The position numbers and the translations under genes are program-made. Under the pieces are notes generated by a model. It was not told the DNA's origin, ran no database searches, and worked only from the letters and a program-made list of their open reading frames with translations. From assembly GCF_023330685.1 (NCBI RefSeq), contig NZ_CP097128.1:930001-994000 (forward strand): a stretch of DNA of 64,000 nucleotides, read 5' to 3'. Below are positions 19,023-28,239 of the stretch, in pieces. Source of the stretch: Conexibacter sp. DBS9H8. Its GTDB lineage: Bacteria > Actinomycetota > Thermoleophilia > Solirubrobacterales > Solirubrobacteraceae. How positions within the stretch are numbered: position 1 is the stretch's first letter; each line of letters starts with the position of its first letter.

Positions 19023-20908
19023 CGTTCGAGCACCGCCACGTGCGCGTCCCCGGGTTCGAGGGCGACGTAGTTGCGGCCGATCCGCCACTGGAAGTGGGTG
19101 GCGCCGACGACGTCGGCGACCCCGAACACCGGGGCAGTCCCGAGTTCGGCGGGGACGACGCAGAGCCCCTCCTGGCGGTGGTGGGGGTCGAGGTTGACGA
19201 TGCAGATGACCGTGTTGGTGCCCGTCTGCTTCGCGTAGGCGATCAGCTGGTCGTTCTCGGTCTCCAGGAACGTCAGGTTGTCGAGGCGCTGCAGAGCCGG
19301 GTTGGCTGCGCGGGCATGGTTGAGCCGGCCGATCAGGCCGAGCAGCGGTCCTTCCAGGCGGCGCGGTTTGATCTCGTACTTCTCCGAGTGCAGGTACTCC
19401 TCCGACCCTTCGGCGACGGCGACGTTCTCCGCGTTCTCAAAGCCGCTGTAGATCCCGTAGCTCGGGCTGAGGGTGGCGGCGAGGACGAGCCGGGCCGCGA
19501 ACGCCGGCAGGCCGCCGTGCTGGAGGGAGGCGTGGAGGATGTCGGGCGTGTTGGCAAAGAAGTTCGGCCGGAAGTACTCCCGTTCGGGGCCGTGGGCGAG
19601 CTCGGTGAGGTACTCGGTCAGCTCCCACTTCGCGTTGCGCCAGGTGAAGTACGTGTAGGACTGGCTGAAGCCGACCTTGGCGAGGTGCTGCATCACCCGC
19701 CGGCGGGTGAACGCCTCAGCGAGGAAGATCACGTCCTGATCCCGGTTGTGGACCTCTGCGATCAGCCACGCCCAGAACGCGGCGGGTTTGGTGTGCGGGT
19801 TGTCGACCCGGAAGATCTTCACCCCGCAGTCGACCCAGCCGAGGACGATCTCCAGCAGGGCGGCCCACAGTGCCTCCCACTCCGTGGTGTCCCAGTTGAC
19901 GTTGTAGATGTCCTGGTACTTCTTGGGCGGGTTCTCCGCGTACTTGAGGCTCCCGTCCGGGCGGCGGTGAAACCACTCCGGGTGCTCGGTCAGCCACGGA
20001 TGGTCGGCGCTGCACTGGATCGCGAAGTCGAGGGCGACCTCCATCCCCAGTTCGGCGGCGGCGGTGCTGAGCGCTCGCAGGTCCGCGACGGTTCCCAGTT
20101 CGGGGTGCACCGCCTCATGGCCGCCGGTCGCATCCCCGATCGCCCACGGGGAGCCGGGGTCGCCCGGGGCGGCCTGCAGGGTGTTGTTGGCCCCCTTGCG
20201 GTTCGTCAATCCGATCGGGTGGATCGGCGGCAGGTAGAGGACGTCAAAGCCCAGTTCGGCGAAGGCGGGCAGCTGTGCGCGGACCCCGGCCAGGCCCCCC
20301 CAGGAGCGGGGGAACAGCTCATACCAGCTGCCGTAGCGGGCGCGGATCCGGTCGACGCGCAGCGGCAGGGGTCCGAGGCTCGCGCCGCCGGTGCGCCGCG
20401 CCGGGCCGTCCGGGATCGTGGCGGGGTCGAGCAGGGCCGCCCAGTCGGGCGCGTCGGCGTCGATGGTGATCCCAAGCAGGCGCTCGCCCTCTGACAGCTC
20501 GCCGCGCAGGTCACTCTGGCCGGCCTCCCGTTTGCGGGTCAGCTCCTGCTGCCAGGTGGCGACCGGGTCGACCCACGCGTCAATCATGTACTCCCAGTCC
20601 CCGACCGCGTCGACGCTGAAGTGGCCAGCCCAGCGGACCCCGTCGTGGTGGGCGTCGACCGGTGTCAGGGGCGCCTCCCCCCACGGGTCGGTCCCGACCC
20701 GGCGGAAGCGGACGGCCGCGCCGAGCCGGTCGTGGCCGTCTCTGAAGATGTCGGCGCTGACGGTCACGTCGTCCCCGACGCAGCGTTTGGGCGCATAGCG
20801 GCCACCGTCGACGGCGGGCGCCGGTGCCTCGATCACGATCCGTGGGGGGGCGTTCACCGACCCGGAAGTAAACCGGGTTCCCTCCGGGGCCGTGACGGTC
20901 GCGCGCAT
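19019..20908 (-). CDS. glgE: Alpha-1,4-glucan:maltose-1-phosphate maltosyltransferase
   Basis: GlgE transfers maltosyl units from maltose-1-phosphate to the non-reducing end of alpha-1,4-glucan. The 629-residue GH13_3 protein has the GlgE N-terminal domain ([20 protein letters not shown]), the long linker with VAEREYGSWYE-like residues ([14 protein letters not shown]), and the catalytic [20 protein letters not shown], where the Asp is the nucleophile, followed by FLAEAFTRR with the acid Glu. It is the first gene of the minus-strand glucan operon, and its start is only 49 bases from the divergent malQ start, so promoters for both must lie in or overlap that gap. Confidence 0.96.
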   Translation of the reverse strand: MRATVTAPEGTRFTSGSVNAPPRIVIEAPAPAVDGGRYAPKRCVGDDVTVSADIFRDGHDRLGAAVRFRRVGTDPWGEAPLTPVDAHHDGVRWAGHFSVDAVGDWEYMIDAWVDPVATWQQELTRKREAGQSDLRGELSEGERLLGITIDADAPDWAALLDPATIPDGPARRTGGASLGPLPLRVDRIRARYGSWYELFPRSWGGLAGVRAQLPAFAELGFDVLYLPPIHPIGLTNRKGANNTLQAAPGDPGSPWAIGDATGGHEAVHPELGTVADLRALSTAAAELGMEVALDFAIQCSADHPWLTEHPEWFHRRPDGSLKYAENPPKKYQDIYNVNWDTTEWEALWAALLEIVLGWVDCGVKIFRVDNPHTKPAAFWAWLIAEVHNRDQDVIFLAEAFTRRRVMQHLAKVGFSQSYTYFTWRNAKWELTEYLTELAHGPEREYFRPNFFANTPDILHASLQHGGLPAFAARLVLAATLSPSYGIYSGFENAENVAVAEGSEEYLHSEKYEIKPRRLEGPLLGLIGRLNHARAANPALQRLDNLTFLETENDQLIAYAKQTGTNTVICIVNLDPHHRQEGLCVVPAELGTAPVFGVADVVGATHFQWRIGRNYVALEPGDAHVAVLER

Positions 20909-20957
20909 GCCCCCTTTCTGCCCTCCTCATCGTGCGCTAAACACCCCAGGCGAGCCG

Positions 20958-22229
20958 ATGCCCGCCCCGCCCCCCACCCCGGCCGCCGAGCGCGCCGCCG
21001 GCGTGCAGTGCCACATCACCTCCCTGCCCGGCGGTCGCCTCGGCGCGCCCGCCTTCACGTTCGTCGACTGGCTCGCCGCTGCCCGCCAGCGCTGGTGGCA
21101 GGTGCTGCCCCTCGCCCCGCCGGACCGCTACGGCTCCCCGTACAAGGCCCGGTCGGCCTTCGCGATCTGGCCGGGGCTGCTCGCGGCCCCGCGGGCGCGG
21201 GTGAGCGCGGCCGAGCGGATCGACTTCACCGACCGGCACGCCTACTGGATCACCGACTGGGCCCGGCTCGAGCGCGGGCGGCGTGATGAGGTCGTCGCCG
21301 ACCAGGTCCGCGCCGAGCGGGAGTGGACGGCGCTGCGCACCTACGCCCACGACCGCGGCGTCGCTCTGTGCGGGGACCTTGCCATCTACGTGGCTCCGGG
21401 GAGCGCCGACCATCGCGCCCACCCGGAGCTGTTCCAGGACGGGGCGGTCGCAGGGGCGCCCCCGGACGCCTTCACCGCCCGCGGGCAGCTGTGGGGCAAC
21501 CCGCTCTATGACTGGGGCCGGCTGGCCGCGCAGCGGTACGAATGGTGGGTGAGGCGCCTCGCCCACACCCTCGCGCTCGTCGACGCCGCCCGCCTCGACC
21601 ACTTCCGCGGCTTCGTCGCCTACTGGTCGGTGCCCGCCGGGGACCCCGACGCCCGCGGCGGCCGCTGGCGCCGCGGACCGGGCCGGGCGCTGTTTGACGC
21701 CTTCTCCGCCCAGCTCGGGGACGCGCTTGCGCTGATCGCCGAGGACCTCGGGGTGATCACCCCGGCGGTCGAGCGCCTCCGGGACGACCTCGGCCTCCCG
21801 GGCATGCTCGTCCTCCAGTTCGGCTTCAGCGCCGGGGACCGCCACAGCCCGCACGCCCCCGCCAACCATCCCGAGCACCGCTGGGTCTACACGGGCACCC
21901 ACGACCACGACACCGCCCGCGGCTGGTTCGAGAGCCTCGATCAGGCGACCGCCGACCGGGTCACCCGCGCGGCGACGGGGGCGAGCGTCGCCCTCGGCCT
22001 GCGGCTGCCCGCCCAGTCGTGGTGGCGGCTGATCAGCCTCGCCCACGCCTCCCCGGCGAAGGTCGCGATGGTCCAGGCCCAGGACGTCCTCGGCCTCGGA
22101 TCGGAGGCGCGGATGAACGATCCGGGCCGGCCGGGCGGCAACTGGCGCTGGCAGATGCCCGCGCGGGCGCTCGGCGCCGCCGACGCCGGCCGGCTCGCGG
22201 AGATCACCGAGGCGTCCGGCCGCGGCTGA
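20958..22229 (+). CDS. malQ: 4-alpha-glucanotransferase (amylomaltase)
   Basis: MalQ (GH77) transfers alpha-1,4-glucan segments between maltodextrins. Motifs in order: GVQCHITSLPG near the start, LAPPDRYGSPYKARSAFA, LWGNPLYDWGRLA, RLDHFRGFVAYW (nucleophile Asp), LIAEDLGVITP (acid Glu) and GTHDHDTARGW. At 423 residues it is shorter than the usual ~500, with the region after the N-terminal third reduced. ATG 20958 was chosen; the frame is open further upstream to a GTG at 20892 but that would overlap glgE. It is divergent from the glucan operon and would disproportionate the linear chains released by TreX. Confidence 0.93.
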   Translation: MPAPPPTPAAERAAGVQCHITSLPGGRLGAPAFTFVDWLAAARQRWWQVLPLAPPDRYGSPYKARSAFAIWPGLLAAPRARVSAAERIDFTDRHAYWITDWARLERGRRDEVVADQVRAEREWTALRTYAHDRGVALCGDLAIYVAPGSADHRAHPELFQDGAVAGAPPDAFTARGQLWGNPLYDWGRLAAQRYEWWVRRLAHTLALVDAARLDHFRGFVAYWSVPAGDPDARGGRWRRGPGRALFDAFSAQLGDALALIAEDLGVITPAVERLRDDLGLPGMLVLQFGFSAGDRHSPHAPANHPEHRWVYTGTHDHDTARGWFESLDQATADRVTRAATGASVALGLRLPAQSWWRLISLAHASPAKVAMVQAQDVLGLGSEARMNDPGRPGGNWRWQMPARALGAADAGRLAEITEASGRG

Positions 22230-22471
22230 CTCCCGTCGGCGTCCGGCCCCGCCCGCGCGGCCCGCCGCCGGCCCGCCCGGGCGGCCCGAGATTGCCGGGT
22301 TTGGGTCGTTCTCAAGGGGGAGCGCCGCTTCACGCGTCGGCGGCCAGGGCCCCTCACCCCGCCCTCAACGGCCCTCATCTCGCCCCCGGGCCCTTCCCCT
22401 CACCCCGCCCCGGGCCTTCGCCAGGCCCGCGTGGCCCTCACCCCGCCGCCGGGGTCTCGTAGGATGGCCCC
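22230..22471. other. Non-coding gap with three copies of a 13-base C-rich repeat
   Basis: I see no gene between malQ and the methyltransferase. The element CCCTCACCCCGCC occurs at 22351-22363, 22397-22409 and 22435-22447, with a weaker copy around 22371. The last copy ends 24 bases before the GTG start. Spacing is irregular. It may be a regulatory array or just skewed composition. Confidence 0.4.
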
Positions 22472-23464
22472 GTGCCGATCGAGATCTTCTCCGACACCGT
22501 CTGGCAGATGGCCTGGGGCGAACGGGCGGCGCTGACGGGCCTGCTCTCCCAGCTCACCCCCGCCCGGGCGATCGAGATCGGGTCGATGGAGGGCGCCTGC
22601 CTGCGCCAGATCGCCGCCCACAGCGGGGAGGTCCACTCCTTCGACCTCACCCCCCCGACCCTGCCCCAGCCCGCCAACGTCACCCTCCACACCGGTGACT
22701 CCCATCAGCTGCTCCCCGGCGTGCTCGCCCAGTTCGCCGCCGCCGGTGAGAACGTCGACTTCATCCTCGTCGACGGCGACCACTCCCCGGAGGGGGTGCG
22801 CCAGGACCTGGAGGACCTGCTCGACTCCCCGGCGGTCGCCCACAGCGTCATCCTCATCCACGACACCGCCAACGAGCGGGTCCGCCAGGGCGTCGACGCC
22901 GTCCGCTTCGCCGCCTGGCCGAAGGTCACCTACGTCGACCTCGACTGGGTGCCCGGCCGGATGTTCGCCGAGCCGTCCCTGCGGGATGAGCTGTGGTACG
23001 GGCTCGGGCTCGTGCTCGTCGACGCGAGCGCCGACGCGCTCGCTCGGCCCGAGGTGTTCGAGCCCCGCTACCGGCCGACCGCGCCGCTGCTCGGCCTCGC
23101 CAAGACGCTGTGGCTCGCCCGGGAGGCCGCCCGCCTCGCGGACCCGGACGGCGACCCCGTCGGCGTGCTCACCGCCGAGCTGGAGGCCGCCCGGGCAGAG
23201 ACGGCGGCGCTGCGCCTGCGCGCCCTCGCCCTCCAGGACGAGCTCGTCCACCTCCGCCAGGTCCAGGAGCACCTCGACGGCTGCACCGCCCAGCTGCAGG
23301 AGACCCGGGCCGAGCTGTCGGCGGCCCGGGACGGGCACGCCCACGAGCGGGAGCGCCGGGAGGAGCTCGACCGGATCCTCACGGAGGTGTTCGCCTCCCC
23401 GAGCTGGAAGCTGACCGGACCGCTGCGGGCGGCCAAGGGCGCCCTCGGCCCCCGGCGCGGCTGA
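22472..23464 (+). CDS. Class I SAM-dependent methyltransferase with C-terminal coiled coil
   Basis: The 330-residue protein has a Rossmann methyltransferase domain (Methyltransf_24 type). AIEIGSMEGACLRQIA at about residues 30-45 is the SAM-binding loop, HSFDL the acidic end of strand 2, and FILVDGDHSPEGV the strand-4 motif common to this family. From about 235 to 305 there is a Glu/Ala/Arg/Leu coiled coil, and the end reads SPSWKLTGPLRAAK, a motif often found at the C-terminus of surface-polysaccharide glycosyltransferases and methyltransferases. The start is GTG 22472. It heads a cluster with a glycosyltransferase fusion and a double methyltransferase, so it probably methylates a glycan, but the acceptor is unknown. 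Confidence 0.8.
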   Translation: MPIEIFSDTVWQMAWGERAALTGLLSQLTPARAIEIGSMEGACLRQIAAHSGEVHSFDLTPPTLPQPANVTLHTGDSHQLLPGVLAQFAAAGENVDFILVDGDHSPEGVRQDLEDLLDSPAVAHSVILIHDTANERVRQGVDAVRFAAWPKVTYVDLDWVPGRMFAEPSLRDELWYGLGLVLVDASADALARPEVFEPRYRPTAPLLGLAKTLWLAREAARLADPDGDPVGVLTAELEAARAETAALRLRALALQDELVHLRQVQEHLDGCTAQLQETRAELSAARDGHAHERERREELDRILTEVFASPSWKLTGPLRAAKGALGPRRG

Positions 23465-23486
23465 GGCGTCCGGCCCTCGTCTGCTC

Positions 23487-25508
23487 GTGCGGATCGCGCT
23501 CGTCTCCCGGGAGGTGCACCCGCTCTGTGGCGGGGGGATCGGCCGCTACGTCGCCGCCGCCGCGGCGCTGCTGGCCGAGATCGCGGAGGTGACGATCTTC
23601 ACCACCGACGTCTACACCGCCCGTCACGCCGAGCTTGTCGCCGCCGCCGACCCGGCGCTGCCGCCGCCCGGCGTGGAGATCGTGTTCGTGCCCGAGCCGA
23701 CCCCGGAGGAGACCGAGGTCGCCTACACGGTGATGCACCCCTACAGCGCCCGGGTGCTCGATGCCCTCAAGGCCCACTACGGCTCGGCGCCGCCGGAGCT
23801 GATCGAGTTCTGTGACTACCTGGGGGAGGGGTTCGTCACCCTCCAGGCCGCCCACACCCTCGACCCGTTCCTCGCCCGCACCCACCTCGCCGTGCGGATC
23901 CACACGACCGCCGAGCTGTGTGACCTGCTCAACGGCTACTGCCCGTCCGCCTTCTCCGCCCGGGCGATCTATGAGTTCGAGCGCTTCTGTCTCAGACACG
24001 CCGACCACGTCATCTTCCAGGGCGGGGACATCCTCGCCACCTACGAACGCTTCTACGGGGCTGCCGCGATCGCCCCCGCCACCCGCATCCGCTACCCGTT
24101 CACCGGCCCGAGCGCCGGTCCGGACCCCGACTTCGATCCGTCCGGACGGCCCCTGTCCCTGCTCTACCTCGGCCGGCTGGAGCGGCGCAAGGGGGTGCTC
24201 GCCCTCGCCGGCGCGGTCGCCGGCCTGCCCCGGGAGGACCTCTCCCTCACCTTCGCCGGGGCCGACACCACAACCGCCCCGCTCGGCGGGTCGGTCGCCG
24301 CCAACCTCGAGCTCGCGATCGCCGATGATCCGCGGATGGCGCTGCTCGGCGGGGTGCACCCGACCGAGCTGCCCGCGCTCATCCGCGCCCACGACGTGAT
24401 CGTGATCCCGTCCGCATGGGAGTGCTGGCCCTACGCGGCGCTGGAGCCCCTGCACCTCAACCGGCCGGTGCTCGCCACCCCGGTCGGCGGGCTCGTCGAG
24501 ATCGTCCAGGGCGGGGTGAGCGGCTGGCAGGCGGCGGGAACCGACGCCGCCGCCCTGGAGGAGGCGCTGATCACCGTGCTCGAGGACCGGGCGGGGCTTG
24601 CGGAGATGGTCGTCTCCGGCGCGCCGCTCGCTCACGCCCGCTCCCTCGCCCCCGATCAGGAGATCCTCGACGCCTACCGGCGCCTGCTCGCCACCCCGCT
24701 CACCCGCCCGGTCGCCGCCCCCGCCCGCCCCGCCGCCCCGGACCCGACCGCCGCGGCCCCGGCTGACCCGGCCCGCCCGCGGGCCGCGGAGGTGCCGCTC
24801 GTCTCCGCGATCGTCCCCTACTTCCAGGCCGAGGCGCACGTCCGCGCGACCGTCGACTCGCTGCTGGCTCAGACCCATCCGCGGATGGAGATCGTCCTCG
24901 TCAACGACGGCTCCTTCACCGACGCCGACTGGATCCTCGCGGAGCTGTCGGCCCGCTTCCCGGTGCTCGTGGTCACCCAGATGAACCAGGGTCTCGGCGC
25001 GGCCCGGAACTTCGGGATCGGCCAGAGCGTCGGCCCCTACATCCTCCCCCTCGACGCCGACAACGTGATCGCCCCCGACTTCACCGCCCGGGCCGTCGCG
25101 GTGCTCGAGGCCCGCCCGGAGGTCGCCTACGTCACCCCCTGGTCGCGCTACATCGGCACGGACGGGAACCCGTGGCCGGAACCGAACGTCGGCTACGCCC
25201 CGCTCGGGAACTGGTCGAGCCTGCTGGTGGAGGACAACGTCGCCGGGGACGCCGCCGCGCTGTGGCGCCGGCGCCTGTTCGATCTCGGGTTCCGCTACAG
25301 CGAGGAGCTGACGAGCTTCGAGGACTGGGCGCTCTACCGTCACCTCGCCGCCGCCGGCCACCACGGCGCGGTGATCCCCGAACGGCTGCTCGGCTACCGC
25401 CTCCGCGACGATTCGATGCAGGCGACCGTCGCCCGGCCCCACCGGGCGCGGCTGCTCGGGGAGATCAACGCCCACGTGAGAGCAAGGGGGATGCGATGGA
25501 CTGCGTAG
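23487..25508 (+). CDS. Bifunctional glycosyltransferase: GT4 (GT-B) fused to GT2 (GT-A)
   Basis: The 673-residue protein joins two glycosyltransferases. Residues 1 to about 405 are GT4-like: the N-terminal GGGIGRYVAAAA loop, LYLGRLERRKGV, and SAWECWPYAALEPLHLNRPV in place of the classical EPFG-x-x-x-x-E. A Pro/Ala-rich linker at about 410-432 leads to a GT2 domain: VSAIVPYFQAEAHVRATVDS, VLVNDGSFTDAD, QMNQGLGAARNFGIG and PLDADNVI, the DxD-like metal site. Two domains imply two successive sugar additions. The start is GTG 23487, 22 bases after the methyltransferase; the 3' end overlaps the next gene by 13 bases. Donor and acceptor are unknown. Confidence 0.85.
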   Translation: MRIALVSREVHPLCGGGIGRYVAAAAALLAEIAEVTIFTTDVYTARHAELVAAADPALPPPGVEIVFVPEPTPEETEVAYTVMHPYSARVLDALKAHYGSAPPELIEFCDYLGEGFVTLQAAHTLDPFLARTHLAVRIHTTAELCDLLNGYCPSAFSARAIYEFERFCLRHADHVIFQGGDILATYERFYGAAAIAPATRIRYPFTGPSAGPDPDFDPSGRPLSLLYLGRLERRKGVLALAGAVAGLPREDLSLTFAGADTTTAPLGGSVAANLELAIADDPRMALLGGVHPTELPALIRAHDVIVIPSAWECWPYAALEPLHLNRPVLATPVGGLVEIVQGGVSGWQAAGTDAAALEEALITVLEDRAGLAEMVVSGAPLAHARSLAPDQEILDAYRRLLATPLTRPVAAPARPAAPDPTAAAPADPARPRAAEVPLVSAIVPYFQAEAHVRATVDSLLAQTHPRMEIVLVNDGSFTDADWILAELSARFPVLVVTQMNQGLGAARNFGIGQSVGPYILPLDADNVIAPDFTARAVAVLEARPEVAYVTPWSRYIGTDGNPWPEPNVGYAPLGNWSSLLVEDNVAGDAAALWRRRLFDLGFRYSEELTSFEDWALYRHLAAAGHHGAVIPERLLGYRLRDDSMQATVARPHRARLLGEINAHVRARGMRWTA

Positions 25509-27667
25509 AGCGGCTCACCTTCGAGGCCGCCCAGGAGGACACGATGCTCGCCGCCGAGCACCGCCACCGCTACCGCTTCGCCGCCGGGTTCGCGGCCGGT
25601 CAGACGGTGCTCGACCTGTGCTGTGGCAGCGGCTATGGCAGCGCCATCCTCGCCGAGACCGCCGCGGAGGTGACCGGCGTCGACGCGGACGTCGCGACGA
25701 TCGAGACGGCGCGCAGGACCGTCGCGGCCACCCGGCCGAACGTCCGCTTCGAGGCTGCGGACGCGCTCGCCTACCTGCGCGGCCCCGCCGCCGCGGCCGT
25801 CCCCGAGCTGATCGTCTGCTTTGAGGGGCTCGAGCACCTCCCCGACCTCGACGCCACCCTCACCGTCCTCGGCCACCGGGCGCAGGACGGTGCCCGGCTG
25901 CTGCTGTCGGTCCCCAACGACCGCCTCACCGGCGTGACCAACCCCTTCCACGTCACCGTGTTCGGCTATGACGAGGCGCGGGAGCTGGCGGCCCGCTTCC
26001 CCGGCGCCGAGCTGCTGCCCCAGTTCCTCGCGGAGGGGTCACTGATCGCCCCGCCGGGGGCGGACGGGGTGACGGTCACCCTTGCGGGGGCGCCCGCCCC
26101 CGAGCCGGCGTATGCCAACCACTTCCTGATCACCGTCGGCTTCTCCGCCGCCGAGGTGTCCGCCGCCGTGCACGGGGAGATGAGCCTGGCGGCCAACCCG
26201 ATCTTCAACCGCTGGTCAGAGGGGCTCAAGCTCGGCGTGTGGGGGCTGCGGCGCGAGAACGCCCGGCTCGCCCGCCGCCACCTCGGCCAGGGCGGCTCGG
26301 CGGCCGCGGCGGCGGTCGCCCGCCAGGCCGAGCTGGAGGAGCGCGTCCGCGGTCTCAGCCATGAGCTGCGCGTCGCCCAGGAGCGCGCCGCGCAGCTCGA
26401 GCTCCAGCACGCCGCCGCCGCGGGCGCGGCCGCGTTCGGGACCGGCCTGCCGCCGGAGGCGGCGCTGGAGACGGCGATTCTCGCCACCCCGGCCCGCGGG
26501 TTGGCGCTGGCCGCCGGGGAGGACCCGAACAGCTGGGAGAGCCGCCGCCGCCGAGCGGAGGGGTTCCTGCTCCCCTGGATCGCCAAGAACGTCGAGCTGG
26601 ACGGGGCGACGGTGCTCGAGTACGGCTGTGGCAACGGGCCCGTCGCCTGCGCCTTCGCGCCCCGGGTGCGGCGCCACATCGGCGTCGACATCGACGCGGA
26701 CGCGGTCAGTGAGGGTCGCGCCCACGTCCAGCAGCGCGGCCTCACCAACCTCGAGCTGGCCCACCACCCGCTGGAGCAGATCCTGGAGGCGGTGGCCGCC
26801 CACCGCGGGGAGGTGGATGTCTTCCTGCTCTATGCGGTGCTCGAGCACCTCACCCCGCAGGAACGCGTGGCGGTCCTCACGCTCGCCCGCGATGTCGTCC
26901 GCCCCGGCGGGGTGATCGTCGTCGCCGAAACCCCCAACCGGCTGATCAGCTTTGACCATCACACCGGCCAGATCCCCTACCTGCACATGCTGCCCGCCGA
27001 GGTCGCCCTCGCCTACGCTCGTCACTCACCGCGCCGGGATTTCACCGATGCGATCAGCGCCGCCGCCGCCGAGGGTCCCGCGGAGGCCGCTGAGGCGCTC
27101 ACCCGCTGGGGGCGTGGGGTCAGCTTCCATGAGTTCGAGCTCGTCTTCGGCGACCTCGCCGGGCACGTGATCGCCTCCAGCTATGACCCGCTCCTGTTCG
27201 GTGAGCGGCCCGTCCACGCTGATGACGTGACCCTGTCCCGCTACCTCGGGCGGATGCGCCCCGACCTGGCGCCCAACTGGTCCCGCTACTGGCTCGACGT
27301 GATCCTCACCCCCGCCCCGCGCGAACGCCGCCCGCCGCTTTTGACCCCGTGGGTGGCGGACACGTGCGCGAGCACCGCGGTCGGCTGGAGCGCGGAGGAG
27401 CGCCTCATCCTCACCCGCCCCGGCGCCGAGCTCGTCATCGACCTGCCCGCCCCGACGGAGCGGATCGTGCTCGGGTCGGTCACCTCCCACGGTGACCCGG
27501 TCATCCTCACCGTGAGGACCCTCGCCGGGGACTGTCAGGTCATCCACCACCGCGAGGGGCCCGGCGGTCACGCCTACAGCTCCGTCACCGTCGCCCCCGG
27601 CACCCGGCGGGTGAGCGTGCAGAGCAGCGGGGTGTGTGAGCTCGTGTTCGTCGGCTATGAGCGGTGA
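25496..27667 (+). CDS. Tandem SAM-dependent methyltransferase protein with central coiled coil
   Basis: The 723-residue protein contains two class I methyltransferase domains. The first has VLDLCCGSGYGSAILA near residue 37 and CFEGLEHLPDLD near 105. A coiled coil at about 275-305 separates it from the second, with VLEYGCGNGPVACAFA near 372 and LLYAVLEHLTPQERV near 445. The C-terminal ~110 residues form a beta-rich region of unknown type. ATG 25496 follows AAGGGGGATGCG, a good ribosome site; the frame is open further upstream but lies inside the glycosyltransferase gene. It is the last gene of the glycan cluster. Two different methylations of one glycan, or one active and one structural domain, are both possible. 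Confidence 0.82.
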   Translation: MDCVERLTFEAAQEDTMLAAEHRHRYRFAAGFAAGQTVLDLCCGSGYGSAILAETAAEVTGVDADVATIETARRTVAATRPNVRFEAADALAYLRGPAAAAVPELIVCFEGLEHLPDLDATLTVLGHRAQDGARLLLSVPNDRLTGVTNPFHVTVFGYDEARELAARFPGAELLPQFLAEGSLIAPPGADGVTVTLAGAPAPEPAYANHFLITVGFSAAEVSAAVHGEMSLAANPIFNRWSEGLKLGVWGLRRENARLARRHLGQGGSAAAAAVARQAELEERVRGLSHELRVAQERAAQLELQHAAAAGAAAFGTGLPPEAALETAILATPARGLALAAGEDPNSWESRRRRAEGFLLPWIAKNVELDGATVLEYGCGNGPVACAFAPRVRRHIGVDIDADAVSEGRAHVQQRGLTNLELAHHPLEQILEAVAAHRGEVDVFLLYAVLEHLTPQERVAVLTLARDVVRPGGVIVVAETPNRLISFDHHTGQIPYLHMLPAEVALAYARHSPRRDFTDAISAAAAEGPAEAAEALTRWGRGVSFHEFELVFGDLAGHVIASSYDPLLFGERPVHADDVTLSRYLGRMRPDLAPNWSRYWLDVILTPAPRERRPPLLTPWVADTCASTAVGWSAEERLILTRPGAELVIDLPAPTERIVLGSVTSHGDPVILTVRTLAGDCQVIHHREGPGGHAYSSVTVAPGTRRVSVQSSGVCELVFVGYER

Positions 27668-27751
27668 GGCGTGAGCGGCCCGGCCAGGCCAGGCCGCATG
27701 GAGGTGGAGGGGCGGGAGAGCCTTCGCGTGTCACTGATCGTCGGCAGACGG

Positions 27752-27768
27752 TCATACTTCTGGTATGA
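27752..27768. promoter_or_regulatory. Inverted repeat over the antitoxin start codon, candidate operator
   Basis: TCATAC and GTATGA form perfect six-base arms separated by TTCTG. The right arm contains the ATG of the ribbon-helix-helix antitoxin. Short palindromes at this place are typical operators for antitoxin autoregulation; function is inferred. Confidence 0.45.
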
Positions 27769-28001
27769 AGACTGCGGTGTCGATCCCCGACGATCTGTTT
27801 GAGCGCGCAGACCAGCTCGCCAGCAGGCTGGGCAAGAGCCGCAGTGAGCTCTACCGGGAGGCGCTCGCCGACTACGTCGCGCGCCGCGACACGGGAGCCG
27901 TCACCGCGGCCCTGAACGAGGTTGCCGACGGCCTGGCAACTGAGCGCCACGGCTTCTCAGCTGAGGCTGCGCGACGCGCGCTCGCACGCGACGAATGGTG
28001 A
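27765..28001 (+). CDS. Ribbon-helix-helix antitoxin (MazE/VapB-like)
   Basis: The 78-residue protein has an N-terminal ribbon-helix-helix DNA-binding fold: MKTAVSIPDDLFERADQL supplies the beta strand and first helix, followed by LGKSRSELYREALADYV. The C-terminal half (from about 50) would wrap the toxin. Its stop overlaps the start of a broken mazF-like gene by seven bases, the usual antitoxin-toxin arrangement. The antitoxin reads intact while its toxin does not, so it may persist as an orphan regulator or as an anti-addiction remnant. Confidence 0.85.
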   Translation: MKTAVSIPDDLFERADQLASRLGKSRSELYREALADYVARRDTGAVTAALNEVADGLATERHGFSAEAARRALARDEW

Positions 28002-28239
28002 TCAGCCAGGGCGACGTCTGTTGGGCGTCGCTGGAGTCTCCCACCGGCTCGGGCCCGGGTTTCGCCGGCCCGTTGTGGTCGTCCAGGGCGATAGCTTCAA
28101 CGCGAGCCGAATCTCCACAACCGTCGTGGTGCCGCTCACGAGCAACCTCCGTCTGGCCGCAGCTCCCGACAACGTCGTGCTCGACGCAACCGGCACGGCC
28201 GATCGGCTGCTCGAGGCTGACCGGAATCGTCCCTATTGA
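27995..28239 (+). pseudogene. Broken MazF/PemK-like endoribonuclease toxin
   Basis: The first frame reads MVISQGDVCWASLESPTGSG, the MazF start. The match then continues only in the minus-one frame: PGFRRPVVVVQGDSFNASR and VVVPLTSNLRLA. The switch is at about 28049-28057 and is explained by loss of one G from a run now reading TCGGGCCC. The second frame stops at 28237-28239 after DRLLEADRNRPY, without the conserved Pro-Arg-Asp-Ser-Val segment and C-terminal helix of MazF. So there are two lesions, a frameshift and a C-terminal truncation or deletion. Two sequences that fit the X-XXY-YYZ frameshift heptamer form lie exactly there (GGGCCCG, GGGTTTC), so programmed slippage is a remote alternative. 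Confidence 0.75.
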
